This document shows positions 12,641 to 25,700 of a stretch of 64,000 nt of DNA, in pieces. Under the pieces are notes generated by a model that saw only the letters and a program-made list of their open reading frames with translations, was not told the origin of the DNA and searched no databases. The stretch is from Oenanthe sinensis (taxonomy: Eukaryota; Streptophyta; Magnoliopsida; Apiales; Apiaceae): contig CM053810.1 in the NCBI GenBank assembly GCA_028671895.1, positions 64,233,501 through 64,297,500 on the forward strand, written 5' to 3'. The first letter of the stretch is position 1. Each line of letters begins with the position of its first letter. Made by a program: the position numbers and the translations under genes.

Positions 12641-12659
12641 TATCAAAATAAGAGTAAAA

Positions 12660-14585
12660 GTAATACTGTAGCAAGGAGAAGTCGGTTTGGATCAAACGGG
12701 TCGACTAAGATCCGGAATTTGATTAAGGATCCAACGGTTGGCATCTGTTTTACAATATTTATGCACACACCAAACCTCTGGTCTCTGTCTTAATCAATCA
12801 ATATGCAGTTCTCGTGCATGCAAAAGGTTGTCTGTAAAGTACAAGATGCCCAATCCAATGTTGATAATATTTTTTTGTATTTATTACCGTATATATATAA
12901 TAAAATTAAATATTTCGTTTTAGAATTCTGTTCCTGAGAAATGCGCAGTAATATTATTTATCATATATGTAAAATTTATTTACCAACTATGATCTGTTAT
13001 ATTTCTCGAAATAAAAATAACAAAATCTGATGTTTTCCTTAATTAAATAACAGATAATCCGCTGTTTACGGCTTTTAGAAAGGAAAGAAGCATCTTCACC
13101 TACCAAAGTACACTTGCTTTTCTCACTATTTGGTGGTACTGTGTGCCTTTCATCACCACCCATTGGCCGTCGTGTTTATGCATTTATATGAAAGAAAGTT
13201 TTAGCATAAAGGACGATTTCATATCATTCGTCTACTTTGTACCAAACAACTAGATCAAAATTCAACATTTACAACCTGTGTGTTATACCAAAATTCATCG
13301 TCCTGCAGCTGGACCGTTTAATTACAAGGAATCAAAGATGGTGGATTGCATATCTATACGTTAATTAAAGAGAATATAATTTTAACAAATATATAACTAG
13401 TATTCAACTATTGGTTGCACAAAATTTAGGCTTGTCAAAGTATTTTGCAGGTCACGAGCTATCCAAAACTTGTTTGCGTTAACGACAAACTCACGTAACA
13501 AGTGATGAATCCGTAATTATTACGTGTATAAGCATGGATAATGTATGAGTATGAGTTTCTTTTTTTTTAGTGTAACCATCAGTCGTCGGTGTACAAGTGT
13601 TAGTGTTGCTTTTGATTGACTTTTAACGCAACTTATGACTCCCTCTTTTACGATCTTTCTAGTGGACAACAGTTGTACGTAAATTGACACCATCTCCCTA
13701 CTTTATTCCGAGCCCAGAAGAATGAGTCTGTTTGGTTAATTTAACATTGGACGCAATTGTAAACAAAAATATCTATGTTTCGAAACACATGGGGGAAGAT
13801 TAGCGTGGGAGAATTTTGAAAACCGTGCTGTGCATTTTTATTATACACGGTTGCAGTACATTTCTATGATTATATATACATTTTTAAAGATATCTTGGAA
13901 ATAAACAATAATTGTTTAAAATACGAGAATAAAGATAAATATATTCATTTTCTCATATCAACTAATAAAAGAAATTATTCCTTATAAATATTAACTTATA
14001 TAGAATAGTAAATTCGGAGTGAGATATCAAATTACCCGTCAAATTTAATGTTAAAATGTGAAATCAACTAATTTTTTTTAAAACATGTAATAGATGAAAA
14101 ACCTAGTCCAAACTTTACGTACACATCACAGCACAGAACAAGAGTAGCAGTACTATTAAACTCATGATTCAAAAAGTTTAATTATACGTTAATAAGACCA
14201 AATACAACACCTTGTCAGAAAAAAAAACATAGAAGAATATCTTAACAAATACTTGTTTGCACAAGAAAGTACCTGCATAGATGCTTACTTTTACAAATAA
14301 ATGCATACTTTTTGTTAATTTTCTATAGATGGATATTATCTATAATACTAAAAATTGTCAATTTAATTGATTAATCACTACAAGATATTTTGTCGATTTA
14401 TATTTTAAAATATGATTAATTACTACATGTTCTTTTTTAATTAATATTATAAATTTAAAAATTAAATATTGTTTTATTTTAATAAATCCAATTAATATTT
14501 CGATTAATTATTTTAATTAATCCCTAGTCAATTAATTAATCGTTGAAAGATCGTCATATCAATTAATGTTGATCAGTGATTACCT
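12660..14585. other. Intergenic, FPP upstream region
   Basis: The first several hundred bases should hold the FPP promoter, transcribed leftward; I see no decisive element. The remainder is AT-rich with no supportable gene or RNA. A 61-aa frame at 12738 is short, of unlikely composition and dismissed. Confidence 0.4.
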
Positions 14586-14593
14586 ATCTTTAC

Positions 14594-15045
14594 TATCACC
14601 GCACCAAACCGCACTACAAAATGCGGTTTTTAATTTTTGTAACGCGATTGCGATTTAAATTTTTTACAAACCGCACGGTACGGTACGGGTCGTGGTTTGA
14701 TACTTAAGTACTATGACCGCACCACAATTATATATATATATATATAATATATAATTTATATATTATATTATTTTATGTATTGATTTTTTATACATATATT
14801 TACTATTATATATAAAATCATATATGTTTCTGGTTGTATTTTCAAATTTATATTCCACTTTCTAATTTTTCATGTTTGTAATTTAACTTTAAAAAATTCT
14901 CTAACTTATATTTTTTCACTTAAAATTTGTAATTGTTATTGTAACTTTTATATTAAAATTATTAGAACGCACAAACCGCACCGCACCACACCAATTTATG
15001 TAGTGTGATTTACGCGATTTTTTAATTACACCGCGAACACTCCTA
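14594..15045. mobile_element. hAT-like non-autonomous element rich in ACCGCACC motifs
   Basis: An 8-bp duplication ATCTTTAC flanks the segment (14586-14593 and 15046-15053). Inside, GCACCGCACC/GCGGTTT motifs cluster near both ends, with AT-rich filler between. The right end reads GCGAACACTCCTA, typical of hAT ends; the left end is eroded, so the terminal inverted repeat is poor. It has no coding capacity. Confidence 0.6.
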
Positions 15046-15602
15046 ATCTTTACAATTACAATACTGGTTATGAAATGGGCTGGTTTTTAGATCCTTGTCA
15101 AATTAAAAATTAGGGAGACCAGTTCCGCCGTTCTCCCTTAATACTGAGCCACGACCACTCTCATTCTAAGGGCCTTAAATTTGGGCCTTGAACATGGCCT
15201 CGGCTATGTTATCTAAATTGTTGCCTGTTTTCTGTTAGAAAGTTCCAACAAGAGGGGCCCTAGAGGTTCAATACTTTCAGTGAAATCGAATACGAGGGTG
15301 CTAAATTTTCTAAAATAATTTTAAACTATATCATTGTATTATGTATTTTATGATTAATTTTTTAATTCAAATTTCAATTTAAAATTTATTACATCTAAAA
15401 GATTCATATTTTAATTCATTTATATATCAAAATTCATATAAAATCGGACTATATACAGAATCAACCGAAAAATTTTAAATTTAATATTATGATAAAAAGA
15501 TTTTACACGCAAACAAGTAGTACGATTTCGAATCAATCATCTATTTGATCTTTTTTACTCAAATTTAATTGTTTTTAAACCAGTTATGTCTATCTATCCC
15601 TA

Positions 15603-18571
15603 TCTATATTATATTATTATAGTTGAAAGATTAAAAGTTTTGATCCAAATGTGAACCATAGAAAATATCTCAACCGTTCAATTTTAGATGAACCAAAAAC
15701 GATCTTGACCATTCAATTTTAACAAAATCTAATTTTAAAAAGAATATATAACATACATACAATTTTAACCCTCAATAGTCCTCTTTTTATACAACTCATC
15801 ATGGATAATATTATATTATATTTAAATTACATTCAATATTGTCTAGAAACGATCTTAACCATTCAATTTTAACAAAATCTAATTTTAAAAAGAATATATA
15901 TCATACATACAACTCTAACTCTGATAGTCCTTTTATATAACTCCTCACGGATAATATTACATTATATTTAAATTATATTCTATATTTTCTATTCTAAGAA
16001 TCCTACTTATCCTATAATTTTTATTTAATATATCATTAAAGTATAGAAAAAATCTTAACCGTTCAATTTTGGATGAACCAGAAACGATCTTAAGCATTCA
16101 ATTTTAATAAAATATAATTTTAAAAAGAATATATATCATACATACAACTCTAACCTCCGATAGTCCTCCTTTTATACAACTCCTCACGAATAATATTATA
16201 TTATATTTAAATTACATTTTATATTTTCTAGAAACGATCTTAATCGTTCAATTTTAATAAAATCTAATTTTAAAAAGAATATATATCATACATACAACTC
16301 TAACCCCCGATAGTCCTACTTTTATATAACTCTTCACGGACAATCTTATATTATATTTAAATTATATTCTACATTTTCTATTTTAAGAATCCTACTTATC
16401 CAATAATTTTTATTTAATATATCATTAAAGTTTATAAATAATAATATATAAATATTATTGTATAATAACATACAACTCTAACCCCCCGATAGTCTTGTTT
16501 TTATACAACTCCTCGCGTATAATATAATATTATATTAATATAAATTCTCAACGTTATAAAATTTTATAACAAATATCAATAAAATATAATATAAAAAATA
16601 AATTTACCTAAATATTAGTCATTCATCACATGCTTCACATGGATTATAAGCTTGTTATATTATTAAAACTGCAAGACAAAATGTTTTGTCCGTCGTCATT
16701 TTCAAACAAACTCTTTTAATTAAAACATACTGTTGTACTTACAATCTACTGACATGTTTCAATTTTCTCATTATTCAACATCTTTAATTTATTTAAAATC
16801 ATAATTTATTAATTACATTTTATGAATATTTAAATTTTATTACTATGCTATATCTATATTATTTATACTTTTATTGTGGCAAATGTCTGTTATAGTTTCT
16901 TTGTATCCCACTCAACTTCAAATACACTCTTTGAATTAAAATATTGAGTTGTACTCATAATCTACCAATTAACATATTTCAATTTCAACATCCTTCAAAC
17001 ACTTTAATTTATTTAAAATTATAATTTAATAATTAAAATAATATTTATACTATAATTCTCCTATTCAACTTCAAACACACTTTTTGAATTAAATTTTAAT
17101 TAGAATATACTTTATCAAACAGATATATTATAAATAAAACTTTATCATTAGTGGATTTCTCTTTCTTAATAATAAAATTAAATAAATTATTATATTAAAT
17201 TAAATATTTAAACCATATAAAATAAATATTTTATAATATATATATATATATATATATTAAGCATTAACTCTATCACCGGTGTAGTATTTTTTTATACAAC
17301 TGATCGCGCGTAATATTATATTATATTTAAATTATAGCATATATTTTATTTATTAAGAATAATATTACAATCCTCCTTTCTAATAATACAATAAATAAAT
17401 TACCATATTAACTTAAATATTAATATTATATAAAATAATTTAGGTATACTATATATATTATACATACAATTCTATCAACGGTGTAATCCTCTTTTATACA
17501 ATTGTTCACGAGTAATATTATTTTATATTTAAATTATAGAAAATAATTTTTATTATATGAATAATATTATAATATATTTTTTATATAATATAGTTGTATT
17601 AACATTTAACTCAATTTCAGCACCGCTTTTTAATTTATTTAAAATTACAACCTATTAATCATATCTCACGAATATTAAAATAAAAAAAAATATCTTAATA
17701 ATCAGAAATAACATATAAATAATAAATAATAACATAAATTACTATATTAAATTAAATAATCATATAAAGTAATTAATATATAATTTGTCAATGTAACTCG
17801 TACTCTCTGCACATGTTATAAGCTAGTACTATATTATTAAAGTCGTAAGGGTAAATGTTTTGTCCGTCGTCGGTCTAGTCCTTTTGTGTTCCACTCAACT
17901 TCAAATACATTTATTTATCTCCTACTCAATTTCAAACACATTCTTTTAATCAATATACTACCATGTTTTAATTTCCTCATTATTCAACATCTTTAATTTA
18001 TTAATTAAATTTTATGAATATTAAAATAATAATATTATTTTATTTATATTAATTAAATTTTATTATTGTGCTCTATCTATATTATATATACTCTTATATT
18101 ATATTACTCTAAACGAACTTCTTTTTAATTAGAATATAGAGTTATACTCACAATCTAATAGCATGTTTCAATTTCATCATCGCTCAAATACTTTAATTTA
18201 TTTTAATTTTATAATAAAAAAATTTGAAGATTAAAATTATATTAATATTTTATCTATATTAAAATATACTCTTTTATTTAAATTTTAATTAAAATATTTT
18301 TAATATATTCGAAACTCTTTTTATTAATAAAAATTTATTAATGTTTTGCACGAATTATTAATCTATGTTAATTAATATAAATATATAACAATATATTAAT
18401 GAGACTTTAAACACATGATATAAATATGATTCAAAACTAATTTATCATATGTAAAATATTACAAAAAAAAAATAATAACATAAATAATTAAATTAAATAC
18501 TTAATTCATTTAAAATATATAATATATTATTTATTACTCTTCTCCTGTGTTTTGCACGAGTTATAGGCTAG
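15603..18571 (+). mobile_element. Train of three Helitron-like elements
   Basis: Three units lie head to tail. Unit A runs from TCTATATTATATTATTATAG (15603) to CTTG (16654), unit B from ATATTATTAAAACTGC to CTAG (17826), unit C from TACTATATTATTAAAGTCG (17827) to CTAG (18571). Each end has a GCAC/CACATG hairpin remnant about 12-18 bases before CTAGT. Units B and C share TGTTTTGTCCGTCGTC near their starts. There is no Rep/helicase frame, so these are non-autonomous. Helitrons begin TC, end CTRR after a small hairpin, insert at AT and are known to form tandem arrays; the fit is good but degenerate. Confidence 0.6.
15696..16400 (+). repeat. Four imperfect copies of an internal Helitron repeat
   Basis: A module of about 150-200 bp starting AAACGATCTTAACCATTC, then CATACATACAACTCTAACC and TACAACTCCTCACGG, recurs near 15698, 15846, 16072 and 16231. 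The same module occurs at 62100-62400 in the Helitron near the right end. Confidence 0.8.
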
Positions 18572-19890
18572 TATATATTAAATCACCATGATAGATATAC
18601 ACGGCTCACGGGCCTCTATTTTAAATCATATTTTTATATTATATATTTTAATATTAATTTTAAATTTTAGTTTTAATTTAATATTTATTAATTATTTTTG
18701 AAAAAATTATATAAAACTTATTTATATATTTCAATTGATTTAAAACTGGACAAGTTAAATTTTATGTACAAATATTTTAAATATTTAAAAGTAATAAATC
18801 GTATAAACATGAATCAATTATATATATGATATTTTTTTTCCGAATTTAACTATTTTTAAATCACTTATATATAATAAATTATTATGATAAATATACACTG
18901 AGAAATATGAATTGCGCATATACCCGAATTCTCACACTGTATTACATATTCGGATACTTGAGCATATTTGAATATTCATCATCTAAATTTTAAATTTAAA
19001 ACTCTAATTTTTATTTTTATTGAATAAAATAATAGTTCATACTCTAATGATCGTAACTAATAAAGAGAAATTAATCGAAATAAGGACAAATATTCATTAC
19101 ATAAAATATTATTAATTAATATTGTAAACAAGATTGAATAGAAAAAATGACCAAAATACCTCAAAATCGTGACTCATGACCCGATTTACCTGATTTCAGG
19201 AATGATGGCCGTTATTATCTATCATATTCGCATTTTGATAATGCTTATTCTTATTCTTATTATTTTCTTTTTTTTGACGAAATTATTATTTTCAATTTAT
19301 AACCCCATATGGCTGTGGTTTGTGCTTGTGGTGTCAATTTACTCAGGAATTTTCTCAATCACTTTGTACGCTCTCCTTCTATAAATTAACTTCTCTATTC
19401 TTGTGTAAACTTTATCTCACCAAAAAACTTGCAGTTTGCCCTTTTTTTGTGCCGGATTTTTTATTAACGACCGGGGATCCTTGGTAAAAACATTTTGGGA
19501 CAGATATTATATATAATTTGTATAAATTGTGAAATTTCAGTCATTTAAAATTTGTACATAAAATTATAGTCAATTTCCTTGAATTGATTAAATTTATCGA
19601 ATATATATATAAATTTAATCGTTATAATCAATCCATTGGAGTACATTTTAAAGATTCGATATAATTTAATTAATCAATATTTTATATTATTTCAACAAAC
19701 TATTTTAACCAACACACGGAGAAACTAATGACAAATTAAATGTCGATGTTTCCTGATAAAGAAAATTTACAAAGGTGTTGCACGTATTTCAAAATATTAA
19801 ATGCTGTGATGTTTTGTAAATGTTTTTACATTAGGAATCTATCTAGGCTTGATGAAAACTTTAATCTTAAAATCATATAAATTTTATTTA
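18572..19890. other. AT-rich intergenic region, no gene seen
   Basis: Long AT-rich runs. A 71-aa frame at 19169-19384 is almost entirely Ile/Leu/Phe, as random AT-rich sequence yields, and has no homology I know. Confidence 0.4.
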
Positions 19891-20005
19891 TTGTAACTGA
19901 TCAATTGATATGATGTTTGTAAATATCAATTGATCAGTAAACCATTTATCAGTTTAAATGTTTATTTGAATCAACTGATAATATGGATGGTAACATAGTT
20001 GTACT

Positions 20006-21046
20006 TAGACCTGGCAATTTGGGTAAACGGTTCGGTTTCGGATCGGATTAATTTCGGATCGGATCACTTTTCGGTTATAATATATTTTTATTCTGTTCGG
20101 ATCGGATCAGATTTGATTCGGTTCAGATCCAGTTTCGGTTTTACATAAATTGAATCGGTTTCGGTTCGGATCGGTACGATTTCGGTTTGGGTCAAAATCG
20201 GATTAAAATTTGGATGAATTTCAGATAAAAATCGGATTAAATTCGGCTCAGATATTTTCGGATTTCTTATTTCAAATTAGATTTTATTTGGATTTGAAAG
20301 TTAAGTTCGGATTATTGTTAAATTAATTTGAATTATCATTGAATTTAAATAAAGATCATTAAGTAAATTTGACAAATTATAGTTAAAATTTGATAAAATA
20401 ATACCGAACAAAATAATTATCTCGATTAAGTAATATATTTCTTCATTTCAGACTTTGGTCAATATGATAAAAAAAATCACTAAATTTTGTAATGTAACAA
20501 TTTTAAAAAAAAAATCTTGATGTCCAATAAAAATATAAATAAATTTTATATGTACATATATAATATACAATATTTATTTCTTTTTAAAATATGAATTTAT
20601 ATTCACTTTTCTTTACCTTCTAGCGATTTCAAAATAAATGTTATTCTTATTTTTTTAATATTTTATTTTACGAACACATGTATTATACGTATGAATTATG
20701 TATAAGTGTACAATGTACATGTGAGTGTAACGAACCATGAGATTGTATGTATGAAATATACTTAAATTCTATAATTTAGTTAGAGCCATATTCAGTTTGT
20801 ATACTTTTTAGTTAGGATTTAATCGATTTCAGGTTATTATCGGATGTGTTATTTCGGATTATTTTCTGTTAAAATTCCGGTTCCGGATCATTTTCGGATT
20901 TGATTATATTGAACCGATATCGGTTCGGATCGGATTGTTTCGGATTCGGTTACACTTTCGGATTATCAAATTCGGATACAAAATCGGATTCGGTTCCCTA
21001 CATTTCGGGTCGGGTCTTCGGATCCAGACCCAATTTGCCAGGTCTA
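20006..21046. mobile_element. hAT-type non-autonomous element A
   Basis: The terminal inverted repeats TAGACCTGGCAA and TTGCCAGGTCTA are exact over 12 bases. The 8-bp duplication GTTGTACT lies at 19998-20005 and 21047-21054. The outer 250 bp at each side are packed with TTCGGATCGG/TTCGGTTTCGG motifs, as expected for subterminal transposase-binding repeats. The centre is AT-rich and has no transposase frame. Confidence 0.9.
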
Positions 21047-21054
21047 GTTGTACT

Positions 21055-21858
21055 TAGGGGTGCCCGCGGGTCGGTTTGAGCAGGTTAGAAGCAATTGATT
21101 AACTCAACCCATTTAATTCGGGTTTATAAAATTTTAACCCAACATAAAAAAAAATTATCGTATAACCCAACCTTATTAATTAGACTAAGGTTCGAGTTGA
21201 GTTGGGTTGGTTCGGGTTAAATATTATAATTCACTGGTTCAACTATTTAATATCCAAACAAAACATAAGATAATTCTTAAGCAAATTAAATTAAATTATT
21301 ACTTATCTGCATCATAAAAATTTTGAGTTCTGGAGAAAGAAAAACAGTTCATCCGTGTTTTTTGGCCACCGCCTATCTATTTTTTTTCTTCAGTAAACAC
21401 CTTATACACTTGCCTGCATTTAAAGTTACAATTTACAGGAGAACTTGCTATCACATGTTTCATCTTATGTAAAACCTATTATTGTGTAAGAATTTATTAA
21501 TACTATCTTATTATACTTGTCTTAATTACCATAATGTAAACAACTACTTACTATAATTGATTGATGACCCTCTACTCCTGTGTGAAAGTCATGCAAACCA
21601 TAAATACATGAATTAGAATTAACATCACAATTATTTTAGTTTAAACTTTAAACTACAGCAAGCGTTGTATTATATGTCGAGTTGGGTTGGGTTAAGTTGA
21701 GTTTAATTTATCAAAACCCTGACCCAACCCATTTAATTTGGTTTTAATTATTATTAACACAATCAAACTTCGGGTTAAACTTTTTCGGGTTGGGTCGGCT
21801 AGAAATATGAGCGGGTTGGGTCGGTTTATGTGGTTTGGTCGGGTTATGGGCACCCCTA
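21055..21858. mobile_element. hAT-type non-autonomous element B
   Basis: The terminal inverted repeats TAGGGGTGCCC and GGGCACCCCTA are exact over 11 bases and fit the hAT TAGGGGTG consensus. The duplication GTTGTACT occurs at 21047-21054 and 21859-21866, so the left copy is shared with element A. Subterminal GGGTTGGGTCGG/CAACCC motifs flank an AT-rich core with no transposase. Confidence 0.9.
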
Positions 21859-22371
21859 GTTGTACTTATTCTATTTCAATTGATATGACTTAAGTCAATT
21901 GATAATATTCTCATAAATTAATACTAAAGTCGATTGATAAATGTCATCAACTGATGTATAACTTAGGCTGCCAAATTATAATTATTTGAAGATAAGAAAA
22001 TTATACAAGTGAAGGGTGATCAATTGATATGGAAGTATCAATGAATGAAGGATCGATTGGTAACAAGTTAAGTCAAAGACTGAAGACCATCAACTGATAT
22101 GAAGTCAACATCTATTATCAATCGATGGATATCAAGATCAATCGAAGAAGAATATCAGTTAATGGATACAAGGAAAAATCAATTGATATGCTTAACAGCA
22201 AATTATCAATTGATAGAGACTGCACAAATAGACAAAAATGTCAGAAATTTTCAGACTAAAGCACACCTATGGAAGACAATCTACTCTGATTGTGAAAACT
22301 CAAATGAAGCTGTTTTTCCTAGGTTGAAGAACTTACTCAAAATAGCAAAAGACAAATAGGAGAAAGATAGT

Positions 22372-22728
22372 TTAGAACATTTCAAATATATATATTTTTG
22401 TTCTAAACCATTCTCGAGATTGTAAACACACTTGTATTATATATTTATAATATTTTATAAATATAAAAATATATTCCTTCTGTCCAATAATTTTTTAATT
22501 TTTTAATTTTATAAAGTTAAATTTATTAAATTTTGACTAATAATTTTAAAATATTTATTTATATATGAATTTACAAATATGTTTATAAAACAGAATAATC
22601 AAATTTTATTATAATATTTTTTTAAAATGTATATATTACCGTACTATATAATGTGTTTATTTTATTTGTCAAAATTAATTAATTTTAAAAAATCAAATTA
22701 AGACAAAAATTAAGGAACGCAGAGAGGA
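22372..22728. mobile_element. Possible degraded Stowaway/mariner-type MITE
   Basis: The stretch from about 22472 (TATTCCTTCTGTCCAATAAT) to about 22728 (AATTAAGGAACGCAGAG) has weakly matching inverted ends and an AT-rich core. The ends are too eroded to fix exact borders. Confidence 0.3.
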
Positions 22729-25700
22729 GAGGGTAGGAGAGTGAAAGCCGTTGAGGTGCCTAAAATGGAGGAATTATATTGTCCCGTCATGTTCTCAATA
22801 ACGGTCATTCACGCCTGTAATTTGCTGCAAATTCAGCTTAACAGCAGTACCCCAACAGCCGTACGGATAAAGATGGGATGGAGTGGGGGGCTAAAATAGT
22901 TTTTTTTGGGTTAGAATAACTGGTGTATAATTTTAGAATACAATTGCAGCATAATATTTTCTACACTTGTTCATCCTTTTTTGTCCTAACAAACAAGCAA
23001 TACCTATTCCATGTAAAAAATACATTTCACATCGTTGATTTGTTTGCTTCCTGATTTTTAACGTTTTCGATTCACAAGTTACACTAGCCAGTAGGGTATG
23101 CATGTGCGTGACTGGTGAAGACAACAACAATCCTACAAGAAAATTACCACACAGAGCAGCCAATGGCACGGACCTGTATGGATACATACATACAGCTGGA
23201 GGGGGGGGAGAGGTGATATATATAGGTAAAAAAAGGCTGCAAAATAGTACAGTTTGAGTGAATGAATGAGGATAACAATACAAGGGAAAAAAGCTGGAAA
23301 AGAGAGATGAAGTGATGAGTACGTCCCCATTGGCAGTCACATTGGTACTCATAGTCGCTGCAAAAATTATTGCCAATAGTGAAAAATATAAATATCGAAA
23401 ACTGTAGGAGAACAGAAACAAACACTTTACAACCATTCAAAACTTGCTATATCTGGTGGAATGGTTCATTATCATTTAACTTTAGTACTGCAACATAAAA
23501 GTAATCTCAACTACAAAGCTACATTTACTTGATACCTAGCTTTTTCTGCCCATTGCCTATACTTTTGCCACCATGTTTCTTGTTTTTATGCTTTTGACTT
23601 AACTCAGAAATGCATGTCACCGTTTGATTTATAATCATTCTTTTTACAGGCATGATTTTGTATATATCGGAGATGCTTCTGTGAGTTTGGCAGTGTTTCT
23701 TAGATCCTGTGCAAAGTAAAAATAATCTAAGCTCTGCTGCAGGCTCCACTTTCTTACTCATGTATTTATATAAGTGTATATTTATTGCCTGTGTGAATCA
23801 TGGAATGAATGTAGTCATTTCGCTGATTTTACAGTTTGGACCTTTTTCTTAGGATTCACGAATATGGTAATATTGGTGTGTCCACATGACATCACACTTT
23901 TACCAATACTTTACAAATACAATAGAAGTATAGTGTATTACTATATAGTACATACATGTAACAAGATATTAAATAATTTTTTGTGTTTTATTGCAATAAA
24001 AAACACACATACTATGTGAATATTTATATTCGAAGTATATATATATATTCACTATTATTTCCATGTTGCTATTTTATAATGTGTACTCAAGTTAACATTT
24101 AGTTTTTTGTTAATTTTGGGTTCTCTCTCAACTTGGCACCATGACAGAAGAGTAAGAGCTGTCTCGCTCTTACTATTCGTGACCAAAAATTCAAATACCA
24201 TATATGCATGTTTTAAACCATATCAATAATATGAAAAATGTAAACATTAAAAGTGCTTGGTGATACAGCCATACAATATAGTATCTTAGTCCATGGCTAT
24301 AGAAATAATGAATCAAACTTATTATGACTAGTAGCCAGTAGAGTTGTTGGCAGTTGAAACAATAGTTGGTGCAAGATAAACATGTGCACAAAAGGAGAAA
24401 GGTATCGATGTGTAAACATAATCTTCAATATATAATACACATAACAAATATAGCAGGGTGTTCGAAAATAAGTATCATTTCCTTTTATGTCTGATATTTA
24501 TATAACAAATATATTTGATGTTAATTAACTAAAAAAATATAAATATATTTGATGTTTATCATTAGAATTACATTTAAATATAATTTTTATAATTACTCCG
24601 TATAACTTAAATTACAAATGACTTTGAAGATGTTCCTCCACTAGCAAATGTAGTTCAGTTAAAATAAATTATACGACTGGTATATATTTATTCTGATAAG
24701 AAGTCAAGCGGTCCCTTGGAGATTGTTGGTAGGTTAAGTCCCTCTCCTTCTAATGACTTTAATATAAGTCAGAAAAACTGCACCACAGTTTTTCTCCAAG
24801 GACATGCGCGATGGTGACATTTCACCACAATTCCCTCGGCTGTTTTTTGAATGTATTGTAAAATTTACTGCGATACATTATACTTATGTCCTTTCCATTT
24901 AAACATTCATTTTGTAAACAAATTATTCAATCTTTGACTGAGATTAATATTTACAACAAATACTGTGGCGTATTTTTTCCTAGTATTTATCAATTATTAT
25001 AAAATTAAAGGTTTAAACTTGTAGCAATTTTTTTTTCAAGATGACAAGTTAAAGAGGTTCATTTAGCCTAGATATAACTTGCAAGTTTGATCGACTCTTA
25101 AAAATAATTCGGGGTCACGAATTTTAATTATGCACTCGTCAAATTTATTTTATTTAGGATTGAACTTCTAGTCGATTTGAAACAGCAATTTTTGAAACTA
25201 GCACTCAATTAGTACAGATCGATTATGATCACTTTGGATCCTTGTCTCCTTGACGATGATATTAAAATTTAAAAGCTAATTAGGGTGCGTGCTTTACTAT
25301 AGACTATAGTGAGAGTGGACAGGTACCGAAATATGAGTCCCATCACAGCTCAATGGACACTAACAGGGACTTTTTAATTACCATAACAAGACATATATGT
25401 GAATGGCTTAGCATCTCACGGAAAAGTACCGACCAAGCAATTGGCCAGTGACTCTCCAGCTTTTATATATATGCGAACCATACTGTTCACTGGTGTATAT
25501 CACTGCATTTAACTTGAAACATTTTAACAGATGAAATTATGAAAAGTACCCCGTCAATTTTTTGACAGCAATTTCATCTAGGCTCTAGCAACCAGAACGT
25601 GGTCCATGCACATTGTTAATGATAAAGAAGGTCTGAAGCGTTTTGTAAATTTCGAGATCGGGTGCAACAAAATGCATCAAGAGTTGAGTAATATACCGTG

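Larger units (their letters stand above)
19895..22230. repeat. Dispersed ATCAATTGAT-type palindromic array
   Basis: About a dozen copies of a palindromic core TCAATTGAT, often followed by ATG, with variants TCAACTGAT and TCAATCGAT, occur at about 19899-19980 and 21875-22215. Two hAT elements (20006-21858) interrupt the array. The right part lies within an 86-aa open frame (22099-22359) giving repeated YQLI/NQLI-like peptides; this could be a remnant of a transposon protein but I do not recognise it. Confidence 0.65.

Noticed and set aside
12449..12646. 65-aa frame at the FPP leader as an upstream protein
   Set aside because: It is made by the CT repeat of the 5'UTR and is not in phase with the FPP coding sequence.
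19169..19384. 71-aa hydrophobic frame that could be read as a small membrane protein
   Set aside because: It consists almost wholly of Ile, Leu, Phe and Val codons from AT-rich sequence, with no neighbours, no splice context and no recognisable family.
22933..23761. Minus-strand frames of 167, 98 and 78 aa
   Set aside because: They overlap in different frames, lack domains, and have hydrophobic runs produced by T-rich sequence. A non-coding transcript cannot be excluded but is not shown.
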